Part shown: one piece after another, positions 20,072-30,421 of the stretch
Position numbering within the stretch: position 1 is the first letter of the stretch
Layout of the letters: each line of letters begins with the position of its first letter
Assembly: GCA_020342235.1 (NCBI GenBank)
Contig: CP073212.1
Coordinates: 62,001-126,000 of the forward strand
DNA from: Saccharomycopsis phalli
Lineage: Eukaryota; Ascomycota; Saccharomycetes; Ascoideales; Saccharomycopsidaceae
Length of the DNA stretch: 64,000 nucleotides
Reading direction: 5' to 3'
Position numbers and translations under genes: made by a program
Notes under the pieces: generated by a model
Seen by the model: the letters and a program-made list of their open reading frames with translations, nothing else
What the model was told of the DNA's origin: nothing
Databases searched by the model: none

Positions 20072-21398
20072 ATGCACATGAAGCAGGAGTGGCAGCAAAT
20101 GACAGCCGGCTCAATTAATAGTATAACATAATACTTTTATATCTAGATATTGTCTTTTAAAGACACTGTGATTCTTCAACTGTACCTTCACTTGGGAAAA
20201 TCCAAAGGCAGCAATACTATTGAAGAAAATCCATTACCAACTGACTCGTAGCTGTTGAGGATTGAAAACTTGATAGGCACTGTTGATTTCTTGACACATA
20301 ATTTCTCACATGGATGTACGTGATTACTGGTTGCCTGGGAGCTCTGGGCAATAAAAGTCGTTTATTATGGTCGGACATTAGTCTCACATCTTTGATGTTT
20401 CAGGTCTTTGTTGCCAAAGGGGTACAACAACCTTTTGTCTATGAGGATGATTCCGTTAAACAATTGAGAAATTGGGCTGAGGATTATATTTTGGCAATGT
20501 ATCAATTTCCTTTATTAAATTATTACCGACGCCATCATATTTACAGAAATTTGCGAACATCAGCATCAACAGGTTCATCACTAAGCACACACATCAGCTG
20601 ACTTGCATGATTGCACAATCTGGCCGTATTTTGAGCTTTAATCCTGGGGAAATAGCGGGTTAGTACCACAGGTAGTTAAACAAGTTTGTTTTTTTTCATT
20701 TCGGATATTTTGCCATTACAAGCAAGAAATACCAGGGCTTGTGGCGTCACAGAGGTGTGCAAAATTGAAAGGCCCGGGATTGGCAACAAGCGTCGGAATT
20801 AAGCTGTGGATTTTAAACACGTTTGACACATACGTTAAATACGTTCTTGCTATAACTTTAATCCTTGAAATTGGCCTTGTCTGTTTATTTACTAAATTGC
20901 AAATGGGGTTTTGAAGGTCCACGCTATGCAGGTCTCAGGGCAGATGAGTGATATTGTACTAGCGTACCTTAAACATTGTAATTTCAGGCGAGTTTTGACG
21001 GATTAGAAGCGCAAAGACCTATTAAATCAAAGAATGTTTTACAAAGAAGAACATAATTGCTTAATGTGATGCTGTTATAAATATATTTAAAATGATCTGA
21101 ATGTCAGTAGTGCAATTGAGTGGTTTCCTCGTAATGTGTGCTACTGCAGTATCCGATCCTTGCTACCAGATTGGTAAATATCTGTCTCAAACACATTTAC
21201 CTCTAGCGCGAAAATTTTCTACAAAGACATTATCAATTCTAGACATCACGATTAGTTATTAGCTATAAGAAAAGGTCCACCTTTACTATACCAATTGATA
21301 TACACGTCACTAATCAATATACAACTTGCTAATTACATTCTGCTGACCACGCTTGCTTGTGCTCCACTCTTTTCTACTCACTCACCACTCACTACGTC

Positions 21399-21938
21399 AT
21401 GGCAATTAAAAAAAGTAAATACAGCCTCGAGCAGGTCGAAGAAATCAAAGAATGGATCTATTATATCCTTCAGCAAGATGCACCTGAAGGCGAATTGTTG
21501 GAGATCTTAAAAGATGGACTGGTATTATGTGAGTTGGCCAACGTCCTCCTGCCAGAGAACCCAATTGCGTATAAAACCAACCAGAAGACACCATTTTTCC
21601 AGATGGAAACAATTGAGAAGTTCTTGATCAAGGCATCTGCTATCGGGGTTCCCCCAAACGAAATGTTCACCACTATTGACTTGTTTGAGAAGAAGGACCC
21701 TGACCAAGTCTACACCGGGTTGATTTCCTTGTCAAGAGCAGCCAATAAACTCAACAGCGAGACTCCTTCCATTGGCCCAAGTTTGACCGACAAGAAACCA
21801 GTCAACTCTCAGTTCAAGACCACAGGCAACGAGTACGTCTACAACTCGTTTGAATACGCCTACATCAAGAACCACAAAGAGGGAAGAGACCGAAGAGTAG
21901 TCTCTGGAAGCAGCAATATTGTGAGGGGCGGTGTCTAG
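21399..21938 (+). CDS. SCP1: transgelin/calponin-homology actin-binding protein
   Basis: A 179-residue protein with one N-terminal type-3 calponin homology domain (about residues 8-115) and a short basic tail ending near SGSSNIVRGGV that resembles a calponin-like repeat. Yeast Scp1, of similar size, bundles actin in cortical patches. The CH core is visible as LEILKDGxVLCELANVLLPEN (about 33-53), with a CTG codon at x (21519-21521) where homologs usually have a small or beta-branched residue. The start is the ATG at 21399; the frame's earlier start at 21357 is not needed. A single CH domain followed by a short tail excludes IQGAP or fimbrin. Confidence 0.9.
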   Translation: MAIKKSKYSLEQVEEIKEWIYYILQQDAPEGELLEILKDGLVLCELANVLLPENPIAYKTNQKTPFFQMETIEKFLIKASAIGVPPNEMFTTIDLFEKKDPDQVYTGLISLSRAANKLNSETPSIGPSLTDKKPVNSQFKTTGNEYVYNSFEYAYIKNHKEGRDRRVVSGSSNIVRGGV

Positions 21939-22477
21939 TTTGGTGGGACTGTATATTGTATTTTAGTTTTGATATTCTTCTTTCATGCTTGGCATTCGAC
22001 TATTGAATTATTACCATACTACCCTTGTAGGCCTCGATACGATTGTATTTATGCGGCTGAGACTGTAATTACATATGATGATGGTACGGATTGATAGATA
22101 ATATACGGGTTGTCTTTTATCGTGGTGCTAATCATCTAGATTTGCTGAGCCCAGTCTACTTACTCCTAACCACATAATACATTGATAATCTAGATTAATT
22201 GCACATAGTATTTTTTTCATCTATTATATCCAGACTATTAGTACTGTTTTTGGATTATTATATATTGTACGACCGAGATTCATGACCATGAGGATGCTAA
22301 CATGCATATATTAAATAAAACGGCATAATATTTCAGCATCCTAATTTGTTCTTATTCCAGCATCTTAAATTGTTCTTATTCCAGAATATCTATTATCCTG
22401 AATATTTACAAATCTTTCGGGCCACTGGGCATGGCCTTAATATTTACACACCTCTTCTTTCTCCCATCCTTTTCTTC
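21939..22477. other. convergent intergenic region
   Basis: AT-rich spacer. A near-perfect duplication of about 24 bp built on GCATCxTAAxTTGTTCTTATTCCA lies at about 22336-22385. No gene seen. Confidence 0.55.
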
Positions 22478-23053
22478 TTACAAATTTGGAGGCATCAAAA
22501 ACCCGGCAATCTGATTTGGACGTTCAGTAGCAAGCAAATCAAAGTTCTGGCAGGCATTTCGAGTATCACTAATCTCAACTTGGATACCCATACTGCTAAA
22601 AAACTTGCGATTGGTTTCGTGCAAGACCCGGGACTTTTTACCTAGCCCAATAACTACCAACTCTGGTTTAGGATACAGAAGCGCAAACATTTGCAAGAGC
22701 TCAGGGTCCAATTTCACAAGAAAATTATTAATAATCTCATATTTTGGGTTCCCCTCGACTGTATGCCCCGAAAAATTCACCTCAAACGCCTCGCCCATCA
22801 TTAATAAACTTCCAATTATCTCTTGGTTCTTATTTGGAGATCGTATCACTATCCCATTGGACAATTTGATCCCATTTTTCATGCATGACTCAATGTTGTT
22901 CACAGGCAGTTTGGACATCGCTAGCATATCAAGATGAGACATAAGCTGACTGGTATCCGTAGGCCCGTTCATCCGGGATGCTGTTGTATGGAACTTTCTA
23001 GAAAGTAATCCCAACCGTTTGTACCCTATTCGAACCCCAAGCATGATGCTCAT
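22478..23053 (-). CDS. mitochondrial complex I assembly factor NDUFAF3-like (DUF498)
   Basis: A 191-residue protein. The first 30-35 residues are basic with hydroxylated residues and lack acids (MLGVRIGYKRLGLLSRKFHTT), a good mitochondrial presequence. The rest matches the Mth938/NDUFAF3 domain: SNGIVIRSPN, then a central strand-rich part, then KPELVVIGLGKKSRVL and a C-terminal MGIQVEISDTRNACQNFDLLATE with the usual thiol and NFL-type end. NDUFAF3 joins early assembly of respiratory complex I in humans. Its presence suggests the yeast keeps complex I, which S. cerevisiae lost. The start is the ATG at 23053; a second ATG at 23044 is also possible. Confidence 0.8.
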   Translation of the reverse strand: MSIMLGVRIGYKRLGLLSRKFHTTASRMNGPTDTSQLMSHLDMLAMSKLPVNNIESCMKNGIKLSNGIVIRSPNKNQEIIGSLLMMGEAFEVNFSGHTVEGNPKYEIINNFLVKLDPELLQMFALLYPKPELVVIGLGKKSRVLHETNRKFFSSMGIQVEISDTRNACQNFDLLATERPNQIAGFLMPPNL

Positions 23054-23264
23054 CTTTGAACGACCAGCTTCCAATACCAATGTATGTTACCCGGACAATA
23101 TAGTCCAACATGCTTTGTGCTTGTGATTGTGTTCTTGTTAGAGCCATGAGAAGGACTTTGATAAGTAAGAAATTGTTGTAAAAAGTTTCAAATTTCTAAT
23201 TTATCAGTTGATGATGGGCATATTTTGTCTTTTATTGCCTGGCGACTTGCTACGTTAGACCATC

Positions 23265-24559
23265 ATGTCACATATATCAGTAGTATCGAGTCTGTTTCTT
23301 GGCGGTGAGTTTAAAAACCCACTTCGGTGTCTTACTAACGCAGATTTCCAGCTCATGAGTCCTACAAATGGGTTCCTTCCGACACTTTTAGCTCATTAAA
23401 CGAAGTAAAGAGCAGCAGTTTGGTGTTTGATCTTGTGCTCTTGGCCGCATCCACTCGATCTGAGTTGGAAGATCATTGTACCACATTGAAGAGTCTAATA
23501 CATAAAGAAACAGTCTTCTTAGTGAATTCTACATGGTCTGTGTTTCTAGAACCTATCATTTTGGAAATACATCCCTACAATCCTGTTTTCTCCATGATCT
23601 CCTATCTCGACATTAAACAAACATCACAAGGCCGATATGTGTTGCAAAACGCAAATGCCAACACTCTGATTGGAACCACTCTGGAAATTTCCGCTTCTGA
23701 ACCAATTTCTGACATTATTCAGTTATTAAATTCTTCTGGTGTCTCTACAAAGTATATCCCTGATTTACGCAACGTCCTTTGGAGGAATGTGATTGAGCTA
23801 ATCTGCTACGACTGCTTTGCAATTTTCCACGAGGAGTATGATCCCAAGAAACTTTTTGCTGATCATTCATCTTCAATAAGACTTGTTTTTAACGAATTAC
23901 AGAACGTTGCATTAGTCAATGGCTTGCATGCTCCATTGACGTTGATGGCGTTCATGGAGAAATCAAAGATCGACCACCCAGAGAATCTTAACCATCCTAT
24001 TATGATTTATAACTTTCTTACGAACCAGGAGTGTCACATTGAGGCCCTTGTGTCGCATCTCTTATCCCTCTATGATTTGCCTCAGCTAGCGGCATTCTAC
24101 CTTCAACTTGGAGATAAGATCCAGAGTTTTTTCGATACAGCAGATTCACTTTCATCATATATGAGTGTTGCTAGCGATTTGAAAGAGTTGGCGGCCAGTG
24201 CTGATGTTCTTATCAATGGCACAAAACCAACGCCGACAAATAGTGGAGTAAAGGGAATAGTTGAGGCTAAGGAAAGCGTGGCCACTAAGGAAGTAATTGA
24301 AGCCCACGCAGAGAGTATAGTGAGCAGCACAGAATCAAGCAGGAATAACTTTTGGGTTTCAGTAGAACCTTCGAGCAGTTCGACGTCGGTATTGACGATG
24401 CCACGGAAGTACGATAGATCGCGGATCTACAAATCGTGGCGGGGTAAGAAATCCCTTGACCGAGAGAAGTTGGGGACATATGACGGGACTGGTATTGTTG
24501 AAAAAGGGGCATATGATGATGTGCCTGCATTTCTAGGTAGGAGCGGCGACCTTGAATAA
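23265..24559 (+). CDS. PanE/ketopantoate-reductase-like protein, one intron, short N-terminus
   Basis: Join of exon 1 (23265-23304) and exon 2 (23352-24559), 415 residues. The body resembles the 2-dehydropantoate reductase family: FDLVLLAASTRSELEDHC plus a helix and FLVNSTW (end of the nucleotide-binding domain), then the C-terminal helical domain with VLWRNVIELICYDCFAIF and later IMIYNFLTNQECHIEALVSHLL. The expected N-terminal GxGxxG dinucleotide loop is absent; about 35-40 residues of the usual fold are missing between MSHISVVSSLFLG and the conserved part. The tail of about 120 residues is Ser/Thr-rich with a basic patch (YDRSRIYKSWRGKKS). Splicing at the first CAG after the branch site would not keep frame, while CAG at 23349-23351 does. 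Enzyme activity is doubtful without the loop; it may be a divergent fungal paralogue. Confidence 0.6.
23305..23351 (+). other. spliceosomal intron in the PanE-like gene (47 nt)
   Basis: Donor GTGAGT, branch site TACTAAC, acceptor TTCCAG. A closer CAG (23341-23343) follows the branch site directly but leaves the downstream frame shifted, so the second CAG is preferred. Confidence 0.55.
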
Positions 24560-25131
24560 GTTCCTAGCATGACCAGAATTGGCAATGGTATATCATAATT
24601 AGTAGAATTATCTGCAGGAAGGTTAGAGAAGAAAAGGTGGAGACTGACACATGAGACTCAAGGTTTCTACTGTAATGGAAAACCTTGCTTGATAAACTGC
24701 TGGAAGAAAAGCCCAGAATAATATGGTTGAGAATGCCAACGATTGTGCGGAGGATTCCTACTATGATACAAGCTAAGTGGCCTAGGGACAGTGTCGCTGT
24801 TTCTGAATAGCTCTGTCAAATAATAAGATAAATAATAAGTATGTGAGATCTATAGCTAACTTCGTGCTTGTTGGAGAAGTAAAACTTCGTGTACCAACGT
24901 CTCTGCAGGCAATGTAAAAGCATTCACAGATTAAATTATATCCATAAGATGTAATTAGAATATAAAAGTTTTTTAATTTGAAGTGTATGTCAAAGGCCAG
25001 TGGCTATTCTATATCTCGTAAATGCAGCTTCTTCCTTCTACAAACGCCTCTACCCAGTACAGGTCATGTGATACAGACTATACAGAACCTAGCTTGTCTA
25101 GTATCGATGGGGCAAATTTCTCTTTCAATAA
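24560..25131. other. intergenic region 5' of tRNA-Leu
   Basis: AT-rich spacer between the PanE-like gene and the tRNA. No gene or repeat recognised. Confidence 0.55.
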
Positions 25132-25243
25132 GGACGTGTGGCCGAGTGGTCTAAGGCGCCCGACTCAAGAGTTTACTCTTCGGCTGTATCAGCTGAGTCT
25201 TCGGGTCTCGTAAGAGGCAAGAGTTCGAATCTCTTCGCGTTCA
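25132..25243 (+). tRNA. tRNA-Leu (anticodon CAA) with intron
   Basis: The acceptor stem pairs GGACGTG with CGCGTTC (two G-U pairs), and the discriminator is A. The D-arm contains GCCGAGTGGTCTAAGGC, typical of class II tRNA-Leu. The anticodon stem pairs CCCGA with TCGGG around CTCAAGT, giving CAA at 25166-25168. A 30-nt intron follows position 37 (25170-25199), as in yeast tRNA-Leu(CAA). There is a long variable arm, then AAGAG-TTCGAAT-CTCTT as the T-arm, with the internal promoter B box. It decodes UUG, the main Leu codon in this window. No tRNA with anticodon CAG is present here. Confidence 0.95.
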
Positions 25244-26205
25244 TTTCTTTTTGACTTTGTAAAGTCTTGAAGAGCATTTTTATTTGTTTCTAAGTTTGCA
25301 GTACATTTTTTTTAGCATCTTAGTTAATGAAGAATCAAGCGTGGACAAGTTAGCCTCGCGTGACGAGCATCTATGATAATTTACGAGTAGAAACTGGGAT
25401 AAGCATGAGTATAATACCTAGAATATATTTATTTGATTATTGAAGGGAAGATCTAGCTATTTTCAGCTAGGCGAACCGAGGTTAAGAAGGATGTACATGT
25501 CCTGAGTGTACTGAGACATGACTTTGGCAGCACTGAGACTCGTTTCAGACTGTTTAAAATTATGCCACTTGATTATATTACACTAAATAAGTTATGGGGA
25601 AGAGGAAGATGGCGTAGAATAATAGAGGCCTCTCAAGTTTGAGGAATGAGAATGACAACAAGGTCAGAGATCTATAAAGGTGGATGAAAGTAACGATAAT
25701 GAACGGGCTGTTTTATTTTTCATGATTCCAATTGGCACACCGAAATCTTTAGTTTAAATATTCATATTGCCGTTACAATTAACCCGGTGTCATCCTTTAG
25801 TAGTCTTGTGATAGGTAACAAGGAATTCTGTGGAATGGTTGTAATTGCGACTGATTTGGAGACTTGAATGGAGTAATCATAATGAAAATTAACCAGATAA
25901 GACAAAATCCAAAAGAAGACGGTATTATGAGACACACTGATTGTTGATTATGCAAGAGACTCGGTACCAGCTGCAAATATATAATAATCAGTGTATGCTC
26001 ATGTGCTGCGTGATTACTCCCCAAGATTAGATTAACAGCACCGCCAATCTCCGGCTACAAGAGTCAAAAGAATATATTGCCGCTACTAAATAGGAACCCT
26101 GGTTAAATAAAGTCTAGTAAAAAAGTAAACAGGGAACTCTACCTATGTTACAGTTGAAATGTCTAGCCAAGAATGAGTCTAGCTTATTCCGTCAAGACAC
26201 GATGC
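25244..26205. other. intergenic region 3' of tRNA-Leu
   Basis: A T-rich run directly after the tRNA (near 25246-25253) would serve RNA polymerase III termination. The rest is AT-rich without a recognised gene. Confidence 0.55.
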
Positions 26206-27954
26206 TCATTTAAACTCCAATAGCCACTCCCAGCCGTTCTGGTTTGGCTCTGACATCTCTTCGTTATACCCTGGGCTCAGTACTGCGGAGTTTTGCAATT
26301 GCAAGTTGCTACTCGAGGCTCTACGCAATGCCTTTATGGTTGCATCGCCCAATCCCGCCAAGTTGGTGCTGCTGCTGCGCTCCTTTTTGACTTTTGTCAC
26401 ACGACGATTCTCGCCGTCATCATCCGGCCCTGTTGAGCTATTTTTTTTGCTTCTACTTGCCAGTCCGTTGCCTCGCTGCCGAGTCTTGATGACGTCGGTT
26501 TTGAGGGAAAGAGGCCGCACAATGCCGTGAAGTTTAAGAAAGAGGCCACAGGCATTGCACAACGGCTGTCCTTCTGCGTTTCTGCGCCACAAGGGTGTCT
26601 TCATGGTTTTGCAGTTTGTACACTGAGTGATGGCTCCAGTTGGTGCTGGTTTGGTTTTGTCGCGGATTTTCGGAGGAGGAGGTCGGTCTGCCTTTTTCTT
26701 TTTCTTCTTCTTGGGCAGCCGTTTCTTTTCTGTGGGGCTAGACGGAGGCACGGCCAGTGTGTCGTGAGGGTTGAAGAAGAAGATGCTCTTGATATTTTCA
26801 ATTTGAGATTGTGAGACGTGGTTTGCGCTGGGCGTAGTGCGGCTTGGAACGGGGTCTACCAATGAGTTCATGCCAATGTTTCCCAGCAGATTTATGCTTC
26901 CCGACAGGTTAATGCTTCCCAGCAGGTTGATATGGTCCATCAGGTCAACGCGGTTCATTGGGTTAATATGGTCTATCAGATCAACACGATTAACCAGGTT
27001 AATATGGTCTGCCAGGTTAATATGATCCATCAGATCAACACGGTTAATCAGGCTAATATGGCTAATCAGATCAACACGACTAATCAGATTAATATGGCCC
27101 ATCAGATTAATATGATCTATCAGACTGATGTGGTCCATCAGATTAATATAGTCCATCAGGTTAACATGGCTCATCAGATCAACATGGCTCATCAGATCAA
27201 CATGGCTCATCAGGTCAACACGACTCATTTCATGATTCGGACCAATACTGCTTATAATCTGCTCAACAGCTGGCTTCTCCACATGTCCGCCTTCGATCTT
27301 CTCATTTCCATAGTGGTTGGTATAAAAATCGCCCGACCAAGGTCCCCGACGCAGTTCGGCTGTGGGCCATCCCAGAGGAGCTTCTACAGCAAGAGGATCC
27401 AACGAAAAATGAAAGCCATTACCACCTACGAAGTCGTCTGATCCAGGCAGGAATCCTTCTGGATGGTTGAAGACAGTCAAGCCGGGGATCTTTTTGTCTG
27501 AGCGGGGAGGAAATTGGTCCGCACGATGAGGAAATTGGTCCTGGTGGTGCAGAAATTGGTCCTGGTGACGCGGAAATTGGTCCTGCCTCTGTCCGCGCAA
27601 CGTCTGGAGACGGTCACTGATCAGAGTGTCCATATCTAGTCCTTGAAGAATCGGAGTTCGAAGAAGGCTGCTGAGAAACGTGTCGGCATCACGCAGCACT
27701 TTTGCGGCGTCCAAGTCGCGTTTCTTGTCCAAGTCGCGCTTTCGATCCCGCTGAGCATGCTGGCGTGCCAATTTTATCGCCATGATCCGCCAGCTCATGT
27801 TTTCCACCCGCTCTTTGAAAGGAAGCACGGCCTTGGCCTGGCGATACATCTTCCAAAGCGCATCTGCCGACGCAAACATGTCGGCAAAACTCTCACGACC
27901 AAGCAGCTCGCTGTTTTGCAAAGACCCAGTGACAAACTCGCGGATATCCTCCAT
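26206..27954 (-). CDS. GAT1: AreA/Gat1-type GATA transcription factor with hexapeptide repeats
   Basis: A 582-residue regulator of nitrogen catabolite genes. The N-terminal AreA/Gat1 motif is clear ([33 protein letters not shown] split over residues 30-62). The GATA finger has Cys445, Cys448, Cys466 and Cys469 with a 17-residue loop, followed by a basic arm. The C-terminus [10 protein letters not shown] resembles the WEWL end by which AreA contacts NmrA-type repressors. Between lie a DQF repeat (124-150) and 20 hexapeptides (residues 243-362) of pattern M-[SDN]-[HR]-[VI]-[DN]-[CTG], and a poly-Lys tract near 415-421. The last repeat residue is nearly always CTG, so its identity depends on the genetic code. 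Gat1 versus Gln3 assignment is by general shape only. Confidence 0.88.
   Translation of the reverse strand: MEDIREFVTGSLQNSELLGRESFADMFASADALWKMYRQAKAVLPFKERVENMSWRIMAIKLARQHAQRDRKRDLDKKRDLDAAKVLRDADTFLSSLLRTPILQGLDMDTLISDRLQTLRGQRQDQFPRHQDQFLHHQDQFPHRADQFPPRSDKKIPGLTVFNHPEGFLPGSDDFVGGNGFHFSLDPLAVEAPLGWPTAELRRGPWSGDFYTNHYGNEKIEGGHVEKPAVEQIISSIGPNHEMSRVDLMSHVDLMSHVDLMSHVNLMDYINLMDHISLIDHINLMGHINLISRVDLISHISLINRVDLMDHINLADHINLVNRVDLIDHINPMNRVDLMDHINLLGSINLSGSINLLGNIGMNSLVDPVPSRTTPSANHVSQSQIENIKSIFFFNPHDTLAVPPSSPTEKKRLPKKKKKKKADRPPPPKIRDKTKPAPTGAITQCTNCKTMKTPLWRRNAEGQPLCNACGLFLKLHGIVRPLSLKTDVIKTRQRGNGLASRSKKNSSTGPDDDGENRRVTKVKKERSSSTNLAGLGDATIKALRRASSSNLQLQNSAVLSPGYNEEMSEPNQNGWEWLLEFK
26869..27228 (-). 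repeat. in-frame 18-bp minisatellite in GATA factor gene (20 units)
   Basis: Twenty consecutive 18-nt units encode the hexapeptide array of the GATA factor. Units near 27150-27228 are almost identical; those near 26870-26940 are the most diverged. The CTG codon at the unit end is kept through almost all copies, and one unit replaces a neighbouring CTG with TCG. Confidence 0.9.
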
Positions 27955-29698
27955 GTAGTCCTCCAGGGCGACCCACCATTATACCCTCGGGAACCGTCCG
28001 GGTAACTCAATAGGCCAGGGTGATGGAATCTGCCAGACTGCGTGTGGTGATTGGCTGAAGATAGTGCCATGATAATGCCAAGTCGTGTAGGTTGCCGCAC
28101 GTCGTGAGTGGGCATACTTGGTCCGTTGGGTCCCGTTTCGTCGTGTAGTGTCTCCGACAACAGTTCCAAGCAGATTACTCTGGATGGCGAGCGCCAAGTG
28201 GTGCCAAGGGGCAAATTGATGGGCCTGTGATGTTTGCGTGGCAATCCCAGTGATGATCTGCGTACCGGGGTTCACACGACTGATTTACGGTGTCTTGACA
28301 CGGTGATACGAGTGATGAGAGGAAATTTACGGCAGGTGATGAAAATCTTAGCGATACGGTGCTGCAAAATGGTAAGTGTGCTGCAAAATAGCGAGTACGC
28401 TGCAATATGGAAAGTGCGCTTGAAATATTACCTGGAATTGTGCCGCAAATTATTACGTGGAACTGGACGGCAAAATCGTCAGCATGCTCAAAATATCTCG
28501 TAAAACTGTACAACAAACCCATGAGATGCTCAATCACACTTGGAAATCACTCATTTCCAGTACTAAATGCTCACATGATAAGCATAGTGTTGATACCACC
28601 TCAGTTTGTCTGGTGCGTTAAGTAGGGTAGTGCTCGTACGGATCATCGACTGGATAATGCAGTAGCATGCACGTTTCGGAGTTTTATCTGGCACCCAATT
28701 ACCACCTGGCCATAGATAACACATTGTTCAGGGCCAACTGTACTTGATAGAATCATGAAGTATATCCCATTGACTTTGGGTACTCCAACGCTTCTATTGT
28801 TAGTAAATTTAAACCGCTGTGCTCTGCATCCTTGTACAATAGCAATGCATGTGCTGCTGGTTTAGCAACTTAAATCACGGACAATCTCGGTAACTCAATT
28901 TGATAAGAGGTCGGTTTTTACTATTAGACGGCCAAGTAAACCCATTTGGCAATACTTCCTGTTCACTAGCCCACATATTATTGTATATAATAGAATAGTC
29001 CGGTTTTAAGCATTACTTCACAGACCTATTTCTTGTTCCCAAATTTCGCACCATGTCTATTTCAGCTATAGTATATGCTAGAAGACACTTTATGCCACCG
29101 CGAATTCACCTCGATGTTTATTTTCCCGTTTCTCTTTCTCCATAGCCCCTCTTCTGTTTATCAACTCAACGTTCAGCTTGCGTGGCTTTGACTTGCTTAC
29201 AATTTAAAGTAAAAGAGTACCGACATTTGTTGTTCATTGTAACCGAGGCCGTCTTCCATCGGTAAATATCAAATATAAATATGTACTTGTCTGCTCGATC
29301 TTACCTATGCAAATGCCTCCAAGTACTAGTCTACGCTGTACCATAAACACTGTTTTCATTCAGCTGGTAAGTTCTGCGTAAATCCTGGCTTTTAAATAAT
29401 CACACCAGTACGACGCCACGTGTCTTGTTGTGCTTGTTGTTTTTGAGTTATAGTTTGGTTGTGTTGCAGCTGCTGCAGGTCCACCAAACTCGAACGTACA
29501 ACCGGAAAGAATAACAGGCCGCTGAACAATGTCAGATCCAAGAAAATTGGACATGCTACGGTACTAGCATCGCACTATGAAAATCTGACGTCATTTGGGT
29601 CTATGCATTACGATTTTTCGTTTTACAATTGTCATGTAGCTTATTCAATGATCTATACATGTGTTATAATTCCGGTTTTCCAATGATCCATACATGTG
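27955..29698. other. long intergenic region
   Basis: 1.7 kb between the start of the GATA factor gene and the 3' end of the Hsp12-like gene; both run leftward. No supported coding sequence. A direct duplication of about 32 bp (CAATGATCxATACATGTGTTATAAT...) occupies 29646-29677 and 29681-29713, running into the end of the Hsp12-like gene. Confidence 0.55.
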
Positions 29699-30322
29699 TT
29701 ATAATCTCCGGTTATCTTGCTTTACATTCTCCCTACCAGCACCAAAGTTGTCCATGGCATTTGCAACTTGTTGCTTTGCACCCTCGACATATTCACCGGC
29801 CTTTTGCGAAATAGGCTTGTTGGTGCCATGAGTAGTGGTGCCATGAGTAGTGGTGCCATGAGTAGTGGTGCCATGAGTAGTGGTGCCATGGGTACCGTGG
29901 GTTGTGTTACCGTGGGTTGTAGTTCCATGTGTTGTAGTACCATGAGTTGTGTGGCCATGAGTTGTATGGCCATGGGTTCCATGAGTCTCGTGACCAGTGG
30001 TACCGTAATTAGAAGTGGTACCTGTAGTACCTGAGGTACCATAATTAGCATTACTACCATGTGTACCAGTACCATGAGCATTGTGTGTTCCATGTGTACC
30101 TTGAGCATTGTGATTAGACTTTGCGTTATCGTACCCCCTTTGAACATCATCGGCAAACTTCTGCGAGGTCGACTTTTGGCTTTCTGGCTGAAGCTTACTA
30201 CCGATCTTGTCAACTGTGTCGGTGATACTTTCCTTCAACTTCTGGGTGGTGCTCTTTTGCGATTCCGGAGTAACAGACTCCTGAACCTTTGTGCTGATAT
30301 TTTTTCTTCCAAAGTCAGACAT
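29699..30322 (-). CDS. HSP12: Hsp12/Hsp9-family stress protein with large His-Thr-Gly repeat insertion
   Basis: A 207-residue protein. The N-terminus MSDFGRKNISTKVQESVTPE followed by SQKS and KESITDTVDKIGSKLQPE is the hallmark of the fungal Hsp12/Hsp9/Wh11 family, and residues 167-195 (ISQKAGEYVEGAKQQVANAM) match its last amphipathic helix. Usual members are about 80-120 residues. Here residues 69-166 are an insertion of TTHG, GTHG and similar units, ending in tandem TTHGT copies. Hsp12 is intrinsically disordered, folds on membranes and protects them in stress and stationary phase. The start is the ATG at 30322, confirmed by the family N-terminus; upstream codons of the frame are not conserved. 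Function of the insertion is unknown. Confidence 0.88.
   Translation of the reverse strand: MSDFGRKNISTKVQESVTPESQKSTTQKLKESITDTVDKIGSKLQPESQKSTSQKFADDVQRGYDNAKSNHNAQGTHGTHNAHGTGTHGSNANYGTSGTTGTTSNYGTTGHETHGTHGHTTHGHTTHGTTTHGTTTHGNTTHGTHGTTTHGTTTHGTTTHGTTTHGTNKPISQKAGEYVEGAKQQVANAMDNFGAGRENVKQDNRRL
29820..29975 (-). repeat. in-frame 12-bp repeats encoding TTHG units
   Basis: The plus strand shows runs of GTGGTGCCATGA/GTAGTGGTGCCATGAGTA type. The first units (29824-29890) are near-identical, which implies recent expansion. Confidence 0.85.
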
Positions 30323-30421
30323 GATTTTCTGAAGATTCTTTAAATTCCCCGTGTTTATATAGCATTTTGGTTGCTCAATGGTGGTTGCTATAATGCACAT
30401 TCATGCATCCCAAGTAGCAAG

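Larger units (their letters stand above)
19818..21398. other. divergent intergenic region, sulfur-regulated promoter side
   Basis: 1.6 kb between the dioxygenase and SCP1. It carries the Met31/32-type and CACGTG sites listed separately near the dioxygenase end. A 95-codon rightward frame at 20314-20601 looks random. No other gene seen. Confidence 0.55.

Noticed and set aside
20314-20601. 95-codon frame between the dioxygenase and SCP1
   Set aside because: No composition or motif support, and it lies in an AT-rich promoter-type region.
26932-27441. 169-codon frame opposite the GATA factor repeat
   Set aside because: It is open only because the 18-bp repeat on the other strand lacks stops in this frame; it has no family features.
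29640-29720. Possible mobile element ends (32-bp direct duplication near the Hsp12-like stop)
   Set aside because: Copies are adjacent, overlap the coding end and have no terminal inverted repeats or target duplications; simple tandem duplication explains them.
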